The notes under the pieces: model-generated
What the model was told of the DNA's origin: nothing
The model's input: the letters and a program-made list of their open reading frames with translations, nothing else
Database searches by the model: none
NCBI GenBank assembly: GCA_900550785.1
Contig: URTL01000003.1
Location: 1-49,178, forward strand
DNA length: 49,178 nucleotides
Direction of reading: 5' to 3'
DNA from: an uncultured Collinsella sp.
GTDB taxonomy: Bacteria > Actinomycetota > Coriobacteriia > Coriobacteriales > Coriobacteriaceae
Made by a program: the position numbers and the translations under genes
Shown: in pieces, positions 48,473 through 49,178 of the stretch
Numbering within the stretch: position 1 is the first letter of the stretch
Layout of the letters: each line of letters begins with the position of its first letter

Positions 48473-49178
48473 ATCAGCTCCAGCACGCCCAAGATAATGG
48501 GCTGATGCAGCAGGTAGAACGGCAGCGCATGGCGTCCGAGGCTTGCGAGCGCCGGAACGGGATTCTCATAGGACCATGCTGGCGCCTCGCGGCTTGATTT
48601 CTGTGCGGCGTGGGCGGCAAAGAAGCCTGTGAGGTACATAAAAAAGAATGGGATGAGTGGATAGTAATCACCGGAGACAAAGTCTGGACTTGGGAACCCC
48701 AGCCAAGCTAGATAGGGGATAGGGTAGACCGCTTTAGGAATGCTCCAGGTACAGGCAAAGAGTATGAGGCAAATCGTTATACCCCATACTGTCGGCACCC
48801 TATCGAGAACCGTGCGCGCGAGCGCAATAATGGCAGTGCACGCCGCCATGCAATAAATGATGCCAAAGTTCACTGAATCGTCGACTGATACGAGCGTTGT
48901 TGCAATCCAGACGACCAAAGCTGCGGCAGCGTACTTGGCCGCTCGTTTAGCATTGTTGCGTGAGAGCGTGCACATCCAACCCGCGATAAACAAAAATACC
49001 CAGCTGATGCTGGCGCGCCAGATGTCTTGAAAGACAGTCTGGGTAAACCAGGGCATATCCCAGTCGTACAGGTAGGCGAGATCGTAGCAAGCGTGAAAAC
49101 CTGCCATTGAAATCATCGTAAACGATCGCGTCGGAAATGTTGGTGTAAGCGCGCCGACGGCTGACCGCCAAACGCAAG
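48457..49178 (-). CDS. Heparan-alpha-glucosaminide N-acetyltransferase-like membrane protein (DUF1624), 5' partial
   Basis: The C-terminal ~240 residues are present; the frame stays open to the window edge, so the start is missing. ISMAGFHACYDLAYLYDW near the left of the protein matches the membrane acyltransferase family known from the human lysosomal enzyme. Several hydrophobic helices follow (SWVFLFIAGWMCTL, IIYCMAACTAIIALA and LIPFFFMYLTGFFAAHAA), and LPFYLLHQPIILGVLELI ends it. In bacteria such proteins may acylate envelope sugars; substrate unknown. ATG 49116 is an internal Met, not the start. Confidence 0.75.
   Translation of the reverse strand, partial: CVWRSAVGALTPTFPTRSFTMISMAGFHACYDLAYLYDWDMPWFTQTVFQDIWRASISWVFLFIAGWMCTLSRNNAKRAAKYAAAALVVWIATTLVSVDDSVNFGIIYCMAACTAIIALARTVLDRVPTVWGITICLILFACTWSIPKAVYPIPYLAWLGFPSPDFVSGDYYPLIPFFFMYLTGFFAAHAAQKSSREAPAWSYENPVPALASLGRHALPFYLLHQPIILGVLELIYSVR

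Overview
The window is not one genome. It reads as three stretches from three kinds of human-gut bacteria, joined at two points where genes are cut on both sides. Positions 1 to about 1,300 look like Bifidobacterium: the 3' end of rpmF, a complete rnc, and the first ~52 codons of ilvB, in an order known from bifidobacteria. Positions of about 1,300 to 6,560 look like Faecalibacterium or a related Clostridia genus: the last ~30 codons of a transketolase-like gene, its terminator, an RpiR-type regulator, a GH1 6-phospho-beta-glucosidase, a PTS EIIBC permease, a LysR-type regulator, and the signal-like N-terminus of another gene. Positions of about 6,560 to 49,178 look like Collinsella or a close Coriobacteriia relative: from the C-terminus of pyrK to the window end, one uninterrupted and intact chromosomal segment. 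The taxon names are my inference from protein sequences, gene order and style; no search was run. Both joins lie in short GC-rich stretches that suit both partners, and both happen to stay in frame, so each produces a false fused ORF (1150-1395 and 6516-6719). The simplest explanation is a chimeric metagenomic contig.

The Clostridia-like segment is a small sugar island. The permease would import and phosphorylate a beta-glucoside, the GH1 enzyme would split the phosphorylated sugar, and the RpiR regulator would sense a sugar phosphate. A long inverted repeat covers the ribosome binding site of the glucosidase gene and could be an operator or an RNA switch. A divergent LysR gene carries a classical T-N11-A box in its promoter.

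The Coriobacteriia-like segment is dense housekeeping DNA, almost all on the plus strand, with many start/stop overlaps. In order: pyrimidine synthesis (pyrK', pyrD, pyrF); mihF-gmk-rpoZ-thiI; the competence genes comEA-comEC; holA; rpsT; lepA-dusB-hemW; two tandem dnaJ-type genes, mtaB, phoH, ybeY, dgkA, era, recO; rpsO; pnp; rnj, ftsK, a RodZ-like gene, yajQ, rimO, pgsA, cinA; recA-recX behind a LexA-type box; rny with a stand-alone GHKL ATPase; spoVS; miaB-miaA-hflX; and, convergent at the right edge, a partial membrane acyltransferase-like gene. Themes are RNA decay (PNPase, RNase J, RNase Y), RNA and ribosome modification or quality control (DusB, ThiI, MtaB, RimO, MiaB, MiaA, YbeY, Era, HflX, LepA) and DNA repair (RecO, RecA, RecX, HolA).

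I saw no insertion sequence, CRISPR array, tRNA, rRNA or prophage, and no gene-free stretch longer than 300 bases. I did not find a clear new multi-gene defence or mobile system. The best leads are the membrane-anchored DnaJ variant, the rny-GHKL ATPase-spoVS neighbourhood with its palindromic promoter site, the RodZ-like protein with an RG/YG-rich linker, and the hairpin over the glucosidase ribosome binding site.
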